Below are positions 8,525 to 16,577 of a DNA stretch of 64,000 bases, piece by piece. A model generated the notes under the pieces. The model was not told where the DNA came from, made no database searches, and saw only the letters and a program-made list of their open reading frames with translations. A program made the position numbers and the translations under genes. This DNA comes from Salinibacterium sp. NG253 (GTDB taxonomy: Bacteria > Actinomycetota > Actinomycetes > Actinomycetales > Microbacteriaceae): the NCBI RefSeq assembly GCF_015864945.1, contig NZ_JADYWF010000003.1:186001-250000 (forward strand). Direction: 5' to 3'. How positions within the stretch are numbered: the stretch's first letter is position 1; each line of letters begins with the position of its first letter.

Positions 8525-8632
8525 GATTCGGGTCCAAGCGATGCGGTTTGTTTCATAACCCGGATTCGGGTCTGGGTTATGTGGTTTACATCAACCGGTT
8601 CGGGTCCGGATGATGGGTTGTCGGCTTCGGGT
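8525..8632. repeat. Four imperfect direct repeats of a TTCGGGTC word
   Basis: TTCGGGTCC/T/C and TTCGGGTGC start at 8527, 8565, 8599 and 8626. The first two copies are also followed by similar GATGCGGTTT/TTATGTGGTTT blocks. Spacing shrinks from 38 to 34 to 27 bp. The array occupies most of the 310-bp gap between tetR and the M16 peptidase gene. Confidence 0.55.
8554..8581. promoter_or_regulatory. Inverted repeat upstream of tetR
   Basis: CATAACCC (8554-8561) and GGGTTATG (8574-8581) form an 8-bp inverted repeat separated by 12 bp, about 90 bp upstream of the tetR start. This is a candidate operator, or part of the degenerate repeat array. Confidence 0.4.
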
Positions 8633-8663
8633 GCCTAGAAAGAACATTAGCATATGAGGACAT

Positions 8664-8677
8664 ACAGACAAGTCTGT
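8664..8677. promoter_or_regulatory. TetR-type operator palindrome
   Basis: ACAGACAAGTCTGT has perfect 6-bp arms around AA and is extended on the right by CTGTCC. Its 11-base right part, TCTGTCTGTCC, is repeated at about 6713-6723 before the aldo/keto reductase gene. Confidence 0.5.
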
Positions 8678-8759
8678 CTGTCCCCTTTTTTTCACCCCAA
8701 TATGGGGGACGGAATCCGACCGAATCTGAGCAATCGGCTCAAGAGAGAGACAAATGACG

Positions 8760-8765
8760 TAGGCT
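8760..8765 (+). promoter_or_regulatory. Leaderless -10 of the M16 peptidase gene
   Basis: TAGGCT ends 8 nt before the ATG at 8774 (5 nt before the GTG at 8771). No Shine-Dalgarno is present. Confidence 0.4.
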
Positions 8766-8773
8766 CAGTGGTG

Positions 8774-10144
8774 ATGAGCGACGCTGTAATTCTTCCTCTT
8801 GACCTTCCCGAACTGTCGTTCACCGCAACCGGCGACAGTCTCGTTCGTAGAACTGTTTTGCCAAGCGGTGTGCGCATTCTGAGCGAACAAGTACCCGGAG
8901 CGCGCAGCGCAACCGTGGGCTACTGGGTTGCTGCCGGCTCCCGTGACGAACATCCCGAGACCTTCGGCGCCACGCACTTTCTTGAGCACCTGTTGTTCAA
9001 AGGCACCGCCGCGCGTTCGGCTCTTGACATTGCTGTGAGCTTCGATGCTGTGGGCGGTGAGCACAACGCGATGACGGCCAAGGAATACACCTGTTACTAC
9101 GCCAAGGTGCAAGACATCGACCTGCCGATGGCGATCGAGGTCATCGGCGACATGCTCACGTCAAGCCTCATCGATCCCACCGAGTTCGCTAACGAGCGCG
9201 GCGTCATTCTCGAAGAACTGGCGATGGCCGACGACGATCCCACGGATGTTGCCAGCGAGCGCTACTTCGAGGCCGTCTTCGGCGCGCATCCGCTCGGCCG
9301 TCCTATTGGGGGAAGCCCTGAGACCATCAATGCGATCTCGCGCGATGCCGTCTGGGACCACTACCAAGCTAACTACCGTCCGCAAGACCTCGTCATCACG
9401 GTGGCAGGGGCGGTTGACCACGATGAACTCGTAGCAGCGATTTCCGCGTGCCTCGTTTCGGCCGGCTGGGATCTCTCGGTAGAAGCGGCTCCGGTTGCGC
9501 GTCGCGACCTCTCTGGTAGCGCGCATTCTCCGGTGCTGACCCCGGGCCAACGGCTGCACGTCACGCATCGCCCCATCGAGCAGGCCAATATCATCGCCGG
9601 GGTCGAAGGCCTCTCGGCTACTGATAGTCGTCGCGCAACACTGACGGTGTTGAACTCGATTCTGGGCAGCGGCATGTCATCGCGCCTTTTCCAAGAGGTG
9701 CGCGAAAAGCGCGGGCTTGCCTACTCCGTCTACTCGTTCTCGCCGAGCTACTCCGACGCAGGCGTGTTTGGCATCTATGCCGGATGCTCACCCGAGAAAG
9801 TCACTCAGGTTACTGACCTGATGCTCGAGGAATTCCACAAGCTCGGCACCGCCCACGTCACCGACGAAGAGATCAGCCGTGCGATTGGCCAACTGCGGGG
9901 AGGGTCAGCGCTCGCGCTCGAAGACTCCGATTCCCGCATGTCACGCCTCGGCCGCAGCGAGCTCACTCTCGGTGAGTTTGTCGACCTCGACGCCTCCATT
10001 GCCCGCATCTCGGCAGTCACTGCCGACGACATCCAAGAACTTGCTCATGAACTCTCGTCGCGCCCCCTCTCTATTGCAGCGGTCGGGGCCGTCAACGAAG
10101 AGATGTTCTCAGGGCTTGCTCTCGGCAGCGTTGCCCAGAGCTAG
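8774..10144 (+). CDS. M16 family zinc metallopeptidase (insulinase-like)
   Basis: A 456-residue processing-peptidase-like enzyme. The inverted zinc motif HFLEH occurs in THFLEHLLFKGTAARS (about residues 68-85), and the third zinc ligand Glu lies in NERGVILEELAMADDD about 75 residues later. The second M16 domain carries the R/Y pair region VREKRGLAYSVYS. In many actinobacteria an M16 gene follows pnp directly; here 3 kb with four other genes separates them. The frame runs upstream to 8654, but the family N-terminus and the TAGGCT hexamer favour a start at 8774. Cytoplasmic, no signal peptide. The histidine phosphatase gene follows after 18 bp. Confidence 0.92.
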   Translation: MSDAVILPLDLPELSFTATGDSLVRRTVLPSGVRILSEQVPGARSATVGYWVAAGSRDEHPETFGATHFLEHLLFKGTAARSALDIAVSFDAVGGEHNAMTAKEYTCYYAKVQDIDLPMAIEVIGDMLTSSLIDPTEFANERGVILEELAMADDDPTDVASERYFEAVFGAHPLGRPIGGSPETINAISRDAVWDHYQANYRPQDLVITVAGAVDHDELVAAISACLVSAGWDLSVEAAPVARRDLSGSAHSPVLTPGQRLHVTHRPIEQANIIAGVEGLSATDSRRATLTVLNSILGSGMSSRLFQEVREKRGLAYSVYSFSPSYSDAGVFGIYAGCSPEKVTQVTDLMLEEFHKLGTAHVTDEEISRAIGQLRGGSALALEDSDSRMSRLGRSELTLGEFVDLDASIARISAVTADDIQELAHELSSRPLSIAAVGAVNEEMFSGLALGSVAQS

Positions 10145-10162
10145 ATCAGCAAAGGAATGATG

Positions 10163-10765
10163 ATGGCGCATTACCTGTATCTCGTCCGGCACGGAGAGCA
10201 GCAGGACGCAGAACACGGACTACCAGACGGACCGTTGTCGGGCAAAGGTGTCCGGCAGGCCCAAGCGATCTCTGAACGGCTGAGCGGGGTTCCCTTTACG
10301 CGCGCGTTCCATTCGCCGTTGCAGCGAGCAGAAGAGACAGCCGCGATCATGACCGAGCGGATGCCGGCCCTTGAGTCTCAGCCGACGACGCTACTCATGG
10401 ACTGCATCCCCAGCGGCCCCACTCACGATATGCCTGCAGCCTTTGAGCCCTTCTTCGGTTCCGTGACGGATGAAGAGATCGACGCCGGGCAGGCGCAGAT
10501 GGAAGATGCCGTCAACGAGTTTTTGACTCCGGCGCGCGAAGACCGTCATGACCTTCTGATTACCCACAACTTTGTGATTTCGTGGTTCGTGCGCGAAGTG
10601 CTTGGCGGGGATCAGTGGCGCTGGCTCGGCCTCAATCAGGCCAATTGCGGGCTGACGATCATCCGTGTGCGCAGTGCCAAGCCACCCGTGCTCGTGACCC
10701 ACAATGACCTCGGGCACTTGCCCGCTGAGCTGCGCACCGGATTGCCCACCGAACAGCCCTACTAG
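10163..10765 (+). CDS. Histidine phosphatase family protein
   Basis: A 200-residue phosphoglycerate-mutase-like phosphatase. The catalytic motif LVRHGEQ opens the protein, PLSGKGVRQAQAISERL and the FHSPLQRAEETA motif follow, and the second catalytic His is in LLITHNFVISWFVREV. Three consecutive ATG codons begin at 10157. AAAGGA ends at 10156, so the third (10163, spacing 6) is the best start. It probably shares a transcript with the M16 peptidase gene. Substrate unknown. Confidence 0.9.
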   Translation: MAHYLYLVRHGEQQDAEHGLPDGPLSGKGVRQAQAISERLSGVPFTRAFHSPLQRAEETAAIMTERMPALESQPTTLLMDCIPSGPTHDMPAAFEPFFGSVTDEEIDAGQAQMEDAVNEFLTPAREDRHDLLITHNFVISWFVREVLGGDQWRWLGLNQANCGLTIIRVRSAKPPVLVTHNDLGHLPAELRTGLPTEQPY

Positions 10766-10813
10766 CCAGTTCTGCTCGGCAAGGTTGGGCGGCCGTGAGC
10801 TGACACGCAGCGA

Positions 10814-11353
10814 TTAGCGCAGCGTCTTGAGATACCAGGTCGTGGCGTTCGAGTTGTCGTTGTAGGGCTCGCACGGTTCGAAGCCGCTTGAACGGTAGAG
10901 CCCGCCTGCCGCGGCGAGGCTTTCGTTGGTGTCGAGTACGAGTTCCGTAGCGCCCCAGGCGCGTGCTCGTCGTTCGAGTTCGCTGAGAAGCTGGCGGCCA
11001 AGACCCGCACCGCGACCCTCGGGGCGCACCCACAGGTGCTTCACCTCGAACCGGCCGGGCTCAAGCTGGCGGATGCCGCCACAGCCGAGTGCGGTCGCCT
11101 GCGACTGAGCATCAACGGCGGATGCTTCCGATGCAACGGTGGGCTTCGCATCACGTCCGGGGCCGGCAGCTGGCTCGGGGTTCGTCTCGATGACCAGGAA
11201 AACCCCGCGCGGCTCAGTGAACTGTTCCGGCGTGGGAAACGTTGTGACATAGCCAGAGGGCGTCGGGAAGGTCTCAGCGCGGTAGCTGAAGTATTCCGTC
11301 AGAAGTTCGTGGGCGAGGGCATCCGTCACGGGAAGAGAGCGAAACTGTGGCAC
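10814..11353 (-). CDS. GNAT-family N-acetyltransferase
   Basis: A 179-residue acetyltransferase. The acetyl-CoA motif A is clear in VRPEGRGAGLGRQLLSELE (R-x-x-G-x-G/A), followed by ATELVLDTNESLAAAGGLYRSSGF, the usual beta5-alpha4 segment. The GTG at 11353 lies 6 nt after TACTCT on the minus strand, indicating a leaderless transcript. It is divergent from dapB and convergent with the phosphatase gene. The acceptor substrate is unknown. Confidence 0.9.
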   Translation of the reverse strand: MPQFRSLPVTDALAHELLTEYFSYRAETFPTPSGYVTTFPTPEQFTEPRGVFLVIETNPEPAAGPGRDAKPTVASEASAVDAQSQATALGCGGIRQLEPGRFEVKHLWVRPEGRGAGLGRQLLSELERRARAWGATELVLDTNESLAAAGGLYRSSGFEPCEPYNDNSNATTWYLKTLR

Positions 11354-11359
11354 AGCACC

Positions 11360-11365
11360 AGAGTA
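11360..11365 (-). promoter_or_regulatory. Leaderless -10 of the GNAT gene
   Basis: TACTCT on the minus strand, 6 nt before the GTG at 11353. Confidence 0.5.
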
Positions 11366-11411
11366 CTCGCGGCGCAGCGGGGGAGTAGTCGGTGAGCCCG
11401 CTCAGGATTGG

Positions 11412-11417
11412 TAGATT
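11412..11417 (+). promoter_or_regulatory. Leaderless -10 of dapB
   Basis: TAGATT ends 6 nt before the dapB ATG at 11424 and no Shine-Dalgarno is present. The context TAGATTTGAACAATGAC closely matches that before hisB. Confidence 0.55.
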
Positions 11418-11423
11418 TGAACA

Positions 11424-12179
11424 ATGACAACGAAAGTAGCGGTAGTCGGCGCAACCGGTCGCATGGGCAAATACATCAGTGGCGTCGTAGAGGCTGCTGC
11501 TGATTTCTCGCTCGTCGCCGCCCTCAACTCACGGTCTGAACTCAGCGAGATGCTCGCGGCAGACATCGTGGTCGATGTCACGGAGCCGAGTGTCTCACCC
11601 TCGGTTGTCGATTTCGCGATCAGCAATGGCAAGAGCGTGCTCGTTGGCACGTCGGGCTGGAGTGAGGACCGCGTTCAGGGCTTGCGCTCAACCTTGACGG
11701 AGACTCCGGAGGTTGGCGTCGTCATCATCCCCAACTTTTCTGTCGGATCGGCCCTCGCGACGTCCTTTGCGACCGCCGCCGCTCGCTATTTCGACTCAAT
11801 CGAAATCATCGAGAGCCATCACGCCGCCAAGGTCGATTCTCCGTCGGGCACCGCAGTGCGCACCGCCGAGCTCATGGCGGATGCTCGCTCAGAGCGTGGC
11901 CCGGCGTTGGCCCCGCACGTCGATCAGCGCGCCCGGGGCGAGCAGGTCGCCGGCATTCCGGTGCACAGTCTGCGGATGACGGGAGTGATCGCGCACCAGC
12001 AGGTCATTTTCGGTGGTCCCGGCGAGGTGCTCACCATCGACCACCGCACAATGTCGCAGGATTCCTACGAGGCCGGCATCCTGTTGGGACTCCGTGCCGT
12101 GGTCAGCGCTACCGGCGTGACGGTTGGTCTCGACCAACTCATAGACCTCTCACCAGCATCGGGCGCACCCTCCGCATGA
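11424..12179 (+). CDS. dapB: 4-hydroxy-tetrahydrodipicolinate reductase
   Basis: A 251-residue enzyme of the diaminopimelate/lysine pathway, reducing the product of DapA with NAD(P)H. The nucleotide loop VVGATGRMGKYI is at residues 5-16. The family signature ESHHAAKVDSPSGTA (about 131-145) carries the catalytic His and Lys. The C-terminal FGGPGEVLTIDHRTMSQDSYEAG is the tetramerisation/substrate region. The start ATG appears to be +1 of a leaderless mRNA. The stop overlaps the next gene as ATGA. dapA is 3.3 kb downstream and dapF about 19 kb away. Confidence 0.97.
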   Translation: MTTKVAVVGATGRMGKYISGVVEAAADFSLVAALNSRSELSEMLAADIVVDVTEPSVSPSVVDFAISNGKSVLVGTSGWSEDRVQGLRSTLTETPEVGVVIIPNFSVGSALATSFATAAARYFDSIEIIESHHAAKVDSPSGTAVRTAELMADARSERGPALAPHVDQRARGEQVAGIPVHSLRMTGVIAHQQVIFGGPGEVLTIDHRTMSQDSYEAGILLGLRAVVSATGVTVGLDQLIDLSPASGAPSA

Positions 12180-12631
12180 AAACACGCATAGCCGCACTGG
12201 TCATGGTGGCGCTTCTCGCGCTCTACATGATCTTCGTGATCAACTATTCGATCGTGCTCATCCGCATCGATCAACCCATTGCCAACGTCATGGGCTGGGC
12301 TTTGCTCGTGCTGCCGCTGATCGGTTTTTGGGCGCTCGCCGCAGAACTGTTTTTCATTTTCCGGGCCGAGCGACTGCTCACCACTCTTGAGGAGGAAGGT
12401 GCGCTGCCGGATGAGGTGGTTGAGCTCTTGCCGAGCGGCCGCCCCGATCCCGCGACGGCAGATCGCGCCTTTGACCGCTATCGTACCGAGGCTGAGGCCG
12501 CACCAGAATCATGGCGTGCCTGGCTGCGCTTGGGGCTCGCGTATGACGCCAGCGGCGACCGCAAGCGGGCTCGTTGGGCTACCCGACGGGCAATCGCGCT
12601 CTCGCGCGCGAAGCCGACGCCCACCGCCTAG
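12176..12631 (+). CDS. Two-helix membrane protein with TPR-like tail, function unknown
   Basis: A 151-residue protein overlapping the dapB stop by 4 nt (ATGA), so translationally coupled. Two hydrophobic segments (about 5-30 and 38-62) are followed by a charged soluble domain. Its end, PESWRAWLRLGLAYDASGDRKRARWATRRAIAL, reads like one tetratricopeptide repeat. I recognise only a general resemblance to conserved actinobacterial membrane proteins found near dapB. No catalytic motif is visible. Confidence 0.8.
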   Translation: MKTRIAALVMVALLALYMIFVINYSIVLIRIDQPIANVMGWALLVLPLIGFWALAAELFFIFRAERLLTTLEEEGALPDEVVELLPSGRPDPATADRAFDRYRTEAEAAPESWRAWLRLGLAYDASGDRKRARWATRRAIALSRAKPTPTA

Positions 12632-12659
12632 CTAGCTTCGCTGGTCGGCGAGAGTACTT

Positions 12660-13571
12660 TTACTCGACGAACGCGTCGATGGCCTGCTCGATAGTCGTGT
12701 GGCGGAACGTGAATCCCGTGTTGGCTAGCGTGGGCGATTGAACGTTCTCATCGACCAAAATGAGGTCCTTGCCGGCGTCGCCCAGCATCCGGAATGCGAA
12801 ACTCGGAACCACAAACCAGTGTGGCCGTTTCATCTTCTGGGCCAGTGTCTTTGTGATGGTTTCAGCGGTTGCTGGAGTGGGGCCGACGAGCGAAACGGCG
12901 CCGGCAAAGTCGCTTCGTAGTAGATGGACGATAGCCGCGGCTTCATCGTGCAGGCTGATCCATGGCCAGTATTGGGCACCGCTGCCGAGCCGGCTTCCGA
13001 CTCCAAACCGCGTCAAGAGGTTGAGCGGCGTGAATGCTCCGCCCCGGCCAACCACAATTCCGGTACGGAACATGACGAGCCGTGTGGTGCTCGGCGTTAG
13101 TCGCGCCGCTTGCTCCCACGCGTAGACGACATCGCTCAGAAATCCTGTTCCCTTGCTCGATTCATCAGTGAGCACTTCACCGGGGCGGCTGCCAAAGTAA
13201 CCAACGGCTGACCCGCTGAGAAACACGACTGGCGGATTCGAGGCGCGCCGAATCGCTTCGGCCAGCGCGCGCGTGCCGTCTACGCGCGAGCGCAAAATCT
13301 CGCGCTTATAGCTGGCCGTCCACGGGAGCTTGCCCGTGGACGCACCAGCGAGGTTGATGACGGCGTCTGCGCGCTCGATGGCCCGTTCATCCACCGTGCC
13401 CGATCGTGGATCCCACTCGTATTCGCCCTCGGCAGTCGGTTTGCGACGCACAAGCTGCATCACTTCGAATCCCGCAGCGGTGAGTTGGGCTACCAGCTCT
13501 GTTCCGATGTAGCCAGACGCGCCGGCAACAAGGACTCGTGAAATCGGGGGACGGGGAGCGGGCTCGTTCAT
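12660..13571 (-). CDS. TIGR01777-family NAD(P)-dependent epimerase-like protein
   Basis: A 303-residue SDR-type protein of the SDR39U1/YfcH group. The Rossmann motif VAGASGYIGTELVAQL is at about residues 15-30, VINLAGAS at about 70, and SGSAVGYFGSRPGE (the family's substitute for the YxxxK region) at about 115. The C-terminal DUF1731-like part holds MLGDAGKDLILVDENVQSPTLANTGF. The activity is not established for most members. The start ATG is 2 bp after the osmC stop, so the two minus-strand genes form an operon. Confidence 0.92.
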   Translation of the reverse strand: MNEPAPRPPISRVLVAGASGYIGTELVAQLTAAGFEVMQLVRRKPTAEGEYEWDPRSGTVDERAIERADAVINLAGASTGKLPWTASYKREILRSRVDGTRALAEAIRRASNPPVVFLSGSAVGYFGSRPGEVLTDESSKGTGFLSDVVYAWEQAARLTPSTTRLVMFRTGIVVGRGGAFTPLNLLTRFGVGSRLGSGAQYWPWISLHDEAAAIVHLLRSDFAGAVSLVGPTPATAETITKTLAQKMKRPHWFVVPSFAFRMLGDAGKDLILVDENVQSPTLANTGFTFRHTTIEQAIDAFVE

Positions 13572-13573
13572 GG

Positions 13574-13999
13574 CTAGGCCAAGCTCGCTTCGAGGGTGAT
13601 CGGGATGCCGGTCAGCGCTCGTGAGACGGGGCAGCCTTCTTTGGCTTCAGTTGCCAGTCGCTGAAAGTCGTCATCGCTGAGGTCCGCCACTTTGGCGCTC
13701 ACGAGCAGGTGGCTCCCGGTGATGCCCTCGGCGGGATCGAACGTCACGGCGGCAGTGACTTGAAGACTTTCTGCCGGGGTGCCGTTCTCGGCTAGACCGT
13801 TCGAGAACGCCATCGCAAAGCACGCGGAGTGGGCGGCACCCAAAAGTTCTTCGGGGTTTGTCGTCGCTTCTTGACCTTCGGATCGTGCGGCCCACGTCAC
13901 GGGGAATTCTGCGGCGTCAGAGGAATCCAACGAGGTGGTTCCTTTGCCGCTGAAGAGGTCGCCGAACCAGAGAGTTGTTGCTTCGCTCGTAACAGGCAT
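13574..13999 (-). CDS. OsmC-family peroxiredoxin
   Basis: A 141-residue thiol peroxidase of the OsmC/Ohr type, reducing hydroperoxides. The two catalytic cysteines are visible: AAHSACFAMAFSN (about Cys60) and KEGCPVSRALTG (about Cys123), with the conserved Arg/Glu region NPEELLGAAHS preceding the first. The start ATG at 13999 has AAAGGA 7 nt upstream. It lies first in a two-gene operon with the TIGR01777 gene and is divergent from thyA. No OhrR-like regulator is nearby. Confidence 0.93.
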   Translation of the reverse strand: MPVTSEATTLWFGDLFSGKGTTSLDSSDAAEFPVTWAARSEGQEATTNPEELLGAAHSACFAMAFSNGLAENGTPAESLQVTAAVTFDPAEGITGSHLLVSAKVADLSDDDFQRLATEAKEGCPVSRALTGIPITLEASLA

Positions 14000-14120
14000 T
14001 GCTGTCCTTTCGTCGATCTCAACACTATGCGTTGGCTATGCAGCGCGCATGAGAAAGCCGTGTGAAACCGATGCCGGTCGCCGCGCTGCGGAGCCGTGGC
14101 GCCGCGGGCGGTGCACTCAG

Positions 14121-14126
14121 TACTAT
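14121..14126 (+). promoter_or_regulatory. Leaderless -10 of thyA
   Basis: TACTAT ends 7 nt before the thyA ATG at 14134, with no Shine-Dalgarno. Confidence 0.5.
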
Positions 14127-14133
14127 TGGTTCG

Positions 14134-14943
14134 ATGGCATCCACGATTGCAACCCCATATGAAGACTTGCTGCGCGACACTCTCGCGAACGGCGTAGCTA
14201 AGGGCGACCGAACTGGCACGGGCACCCGCAGTGTGTTCGGGCGCCAGTTGCGGTTCAATCTCGCCGAGGGGTTTCCGCTCATCACGACCAAACGGGTGCA
14301 TTTCAAGTCGATCGCCTACGAACTCTTGTGGTTCTTGCGCGGCGAAAGCAACGTCTCGTGGTTGCGCGACAACGGTGTCAGCATTTGGAATGAATGGGCG
14401 GATGCCGACGGCGAGCTTGGCCCTGTCTACGGCGTTCAGTGGCGCTCCTGGCCGACACCGTCTGGTGAGCAGATCGACCAGATCTCCGAGGTCATCGAGC
14501 AGATCAAGACCAACCCCGATTCCCGTCGTCTGATCGTGACGGCCTGGAATCCTGCAGACATCCCGAAGATGGCTCTCGCGCCGTGTCACGCGTTCTTCCA
14601 GTTTTATGTCGCAGACGGCAAGCTCTCGTGCCAGCTCTATCAGCGCAGTGCCGACCTCTTTTTAGGCGTGCCCTTCAATATCGCGAGCTACGCGCTGCTC
14701 ACTCACCTCGTAGCAGAGCAGACCGGCCTCGAGGTCGGTGACTTCGTCTGGACGGGCGGCGACTGCCACATCTACGACAACCACGTTGAGCAAGTGACAG
14801 AGCAGCTCTCTCGCGAGCCGTTTGCGGCACCGCAGCTGGCGATCACTGCAAGGCCGGCGAGCATCTTCGACTACAGCTTTGAAGACTTTGAGATTGTCGG
14901 CTACGAGCACCACCCGGCCATCAAAGCCCCGGTCGCCGTGTGA
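14134..14943 (+). CDS. thyA: Thymidylate synthase
   Basis: A 269-residue ThyA that makes dTMP from dUMP with methylenetetrahydrofolate, releasing dihydrofolate for the next gene's enzyme. The catalytic Cys lies in [12 protein letters not shown]. The phosphate-binding arginines are in [11 protein letters not shown] and SRRLIV, and [11 protein letters not shown] is the conserved C-terminal dUMP motif. The frame is open 24 codons further upstream, but the length then exceeds the family and TACTAT sits 7 nt before the ATG at 14134. The stop overlaps the folA GTG (GTGA). Confidence 0.97.
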   Translation: MASTIATPYEDLLRDTLANGVAKGDRTGTGTRSVFGRQLRFNLAEGFPLITTKRVHFKSIAYELLWFLRGESNVSWLRDNGVSIWNEWADADGELGPVYGVQWRSWPTPSGEQIDQISEVIEQIKTNPDSRRLIVTAWNPADIPKMALAPCHAFFQFYVADGKLSCQLYQRSADLFLGVPFNIASYALLTHLVAEQTGLEVGDFVWTGGDCHIYDNHVEQVTEQLSREPFAAPQLAITARPASIFDYSFEDFEIVGYEHHPAIKAPVAV

Positions 14944-15500
14944 GCGGCAACGGTCGCACTTTCTCCGTCGCCCTGATCTGGGCACAATCCGCCGGCGGAA
15001 TCATCGGTCACGACGGCTCGATGCCGTGGCATTTGCCCGAAGACCTCAAACACTTCAAAGAACTCACCCTCGGCAGCCCCGTCATCATGGGACGCAAGAC
15101 GTGGGATTCCCTGAATCCACGGTTTCGCCCGCTGCCAGGGCGACGCAATATCGTTGTCACTCGCCAAGAAACATGGGCCGCGAGCGGAGCCGAAGTCGCG
15201 CACAGCATTGAAGCGGCGATAGAGCTGGCTGCGGCATCCGCTGAACAGGGCGAAGCTGAGCAACCCGACACCGTGTGGGTTATTGGCGGAGCGGAAATCT
15301 TCGCTGCGGTTCTTAGCCACGCCAGTTGGGTAGAAGTCACCGAGATCGCGGCGACCTACGCTGGCGACACTGTGGCGCCAGAATTCGGTGAGGAGTGGAT
15401 GCTCGCCGCCACCGATCCGGTCGATGGCTGGCACACGTCAGCCACTGATCTTCGCTACCGATTTTTGCGTTACGAGAACCAAGAGCCTCAGCAGCGGTAG
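14940..15500 (+). CDS. folA: Dihydrofolate reductase
   Basis: A 186-residue DHFR regenerating tetrahydrofolate. Motifs are [25 protein letters not shown] cut here into its parts: the Met-20 loop with [19 protein letters not shown] for NADPH binding, [10 protein letters not shown], and [10 protein letters not shown] before the adenine pocket. The GTG start overlaps the thyA stop by 4 nt, so thyA-folA are translationally coupled, a common pairing because ThyA consumes the folate that FolA recycles. dapA follows with its own promoter signal inside the folA end. Confidence 0.96.
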   Translation: MSGNGRTFSVALIWAQSAGGIIGHDGSMPWHLPEDLKHFKELTLGSPVIMGRKTWDSLNPRFRPLPGRRNIVVTRQETWAASGAEVAHSIEAAIELAAASAEQGEAEQPDTVWVIGGAEIFAAVLSHASWVEVTEIAATYAGDTVAPEFGEEWMLAATDPVDGWHTSATDLRYRFLRYENQEPQQR

Positions 15501-15503
15501 CCT
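15498..15503 (+). promoter_or_regulatory. Leaderless -10 of dapA
   Basis: TAGCCT, whose first bases are the folA stop codon, ends 6 nt before the dapA GTG at 15510. Confidence 0.5.
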
Positions 15504-15509
15504 AGAGGG

Positions 15510-16484
15510 GTGACTAAAGAGAATCCCTTCGGCCAAGTCCTTGTTGCGCTCATTACGCCCTTCACCTCTGAGGGTGAAGTCGATTGGGCCGATGTAGAGA
15601 AGCACATCGATAGCGTGATCAGTTCTGGCGCCGACGGCATCGTCGTCACGGGCACCACGGGGGAGACGAGCACGCTCACTGACCCCGAGAAGATCAAGCT
15701 CGTTGAAGTTGCCAAGTCGGTCTCTGGCGGTCGTGCCAAGATCATCACGGGCGGCGGATCTAACGAGACTGCGCACGCGATCGAACTCTACAAAGCGAGC
15801 GAGAAGGCGGGCGCTGACGGCGTCATGATCGTCACGCCGTACTACAACAAGCCAACTCAGTCCGGTGTGCTCACTCACTTCCGCATGATCGCGGACGCGA
15901 CCGATTTGCCGGTGATCTTGTATGACATTCCCGGCCGCACCGGAATCCCGATCACCTACGAAACTATTCTTCGCGCCGCCAAGCACCCCAACATCCTCGC
16001 TGTCAAAGACGCGAAGGGTGACTTCAGTGAGGTAAGCCGTGTGCTCAACCAAACTGATCTCATGTACTTCTCGGGTGACGACTCCAACGTCTTGCCGCAC
16101 TTGTCGATCGGTGCCTCTGGCCTCATCGGTGTGACCGCCAACATCGCGCCAGCGCCGTACCGCGTGATCGTGGATGCCGTCAACGCTGGCGACCTTGCAA
16201 CCGCAACGGCCGCCCACCAAGCTCTCGAGCCGCTCGTGCGTGCAGCGATGGCCCACGTACCGGGCACGGTCGCCGCCAAGTACATCCTTCACGGTCTCGG
16301 CCGTATCTCGAGCCCGCGCGTGCGCTTGCCTCTCGTGGGCCCCGAAGACGCTGAGGCAGCCCTCATCGAAGACGAGTTGGCTCTCGTCTCGGGCATCGAG
16401 GGGCTCGATCTGTCCAACTTTCGCCCTGACCGCAATGCCGCGGCTGGGGGAGCCCTGCCCAAGATTGCCGGGGCAACCCGCTAG
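15510..16484 (+). CDS. dapA: 4-hydroxy-tetrahydrodipicolinate synthase
   Basis: A 324-residue class I aldolase condensing pyruvate with aspartate semialdehyde. GIVVTGTTGETSTL near residue 45 binds pyruvate, YYNKPTQSGVLTHF holds the active-site Tyr, and the Schiff-base Lys is in ILAVKDAKGDFSEV at about residue 170. The protein is about 25 residues longer than the E. coli enzyme at the C-terminus, usual for actinobacteria. It starts with GTG at 15510, with a leaderless-type hexamer 6 nt before. rnj follows after 93 bp, a dapA-rnj order common in actinobacteria. Confidence 0.97.
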   Translation: MTKENPFGQVLVALITPFTSEGEVDWADVEKHIDSVISSGADGIVVTGTTGETSTLTDPEKIKLVEVAKSVSGGRAKIITGGGSNETAHAIELYKASEKAGADGVMIVTPYYNKPTQSGVLTHFRMIADATDLPVILYDIPGRTGIPITYETILRAAKHPNILAVKDAKGDFSEVSRVLNQTDLMYFSGDDSNVLPHLSIGASGLIGVTANIAPAPYRVIVDAVNAGDLATATAAHQALEPLVRAAMAHVPGTVAAKYILHGLGRISSPRVRLPLVGPEDAEAALIEDELALVSGIEGLDLSNFRPDRNAAAGGALPKIAGATR

Positions 16485-16517
16485 CTTCGCCGACGCGGGG
16501 TAGGCTCTGCCACGGGC

Positions 16518-16577
16518 ATGGCCCACATTTTTCGCACGGGGGCTGACGGCCCCACACATCTATCTGCAAGGTACTGA
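16518..16577 (+). CDS. Possible 19-codon upstream ORF abutting rnj
   Basis: ATG at 16518 opens a 19-residue frame (MAHIFRTGADGPTHLSARY) whose TGA at 16575-16577 touches the rnj ATG at 16578. TAGGCT at 16501-16506 would place +1 near 16513, only a few bases before this ATG. It may couple translation into rnj. It could also be chance. Confidence 0.3.
   Translation: MAHIFRTGADGPTHLSARY

Noticed and set aside
5580-8773. Possible recent insertion between pnp and the M16 peptidase gene
   Set aside because: The four genes there have no flanking repeats, integrase, tRNA or clear composition change, so a transfer event is not supported beyond the altered gene order.
15438-16559. Long minus-strand frame opposite dapA (373 codons)
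   Set aside because: Antisense shadow of dapA; low-complexity Arg/Asp/Val composition and no recognisable motif.
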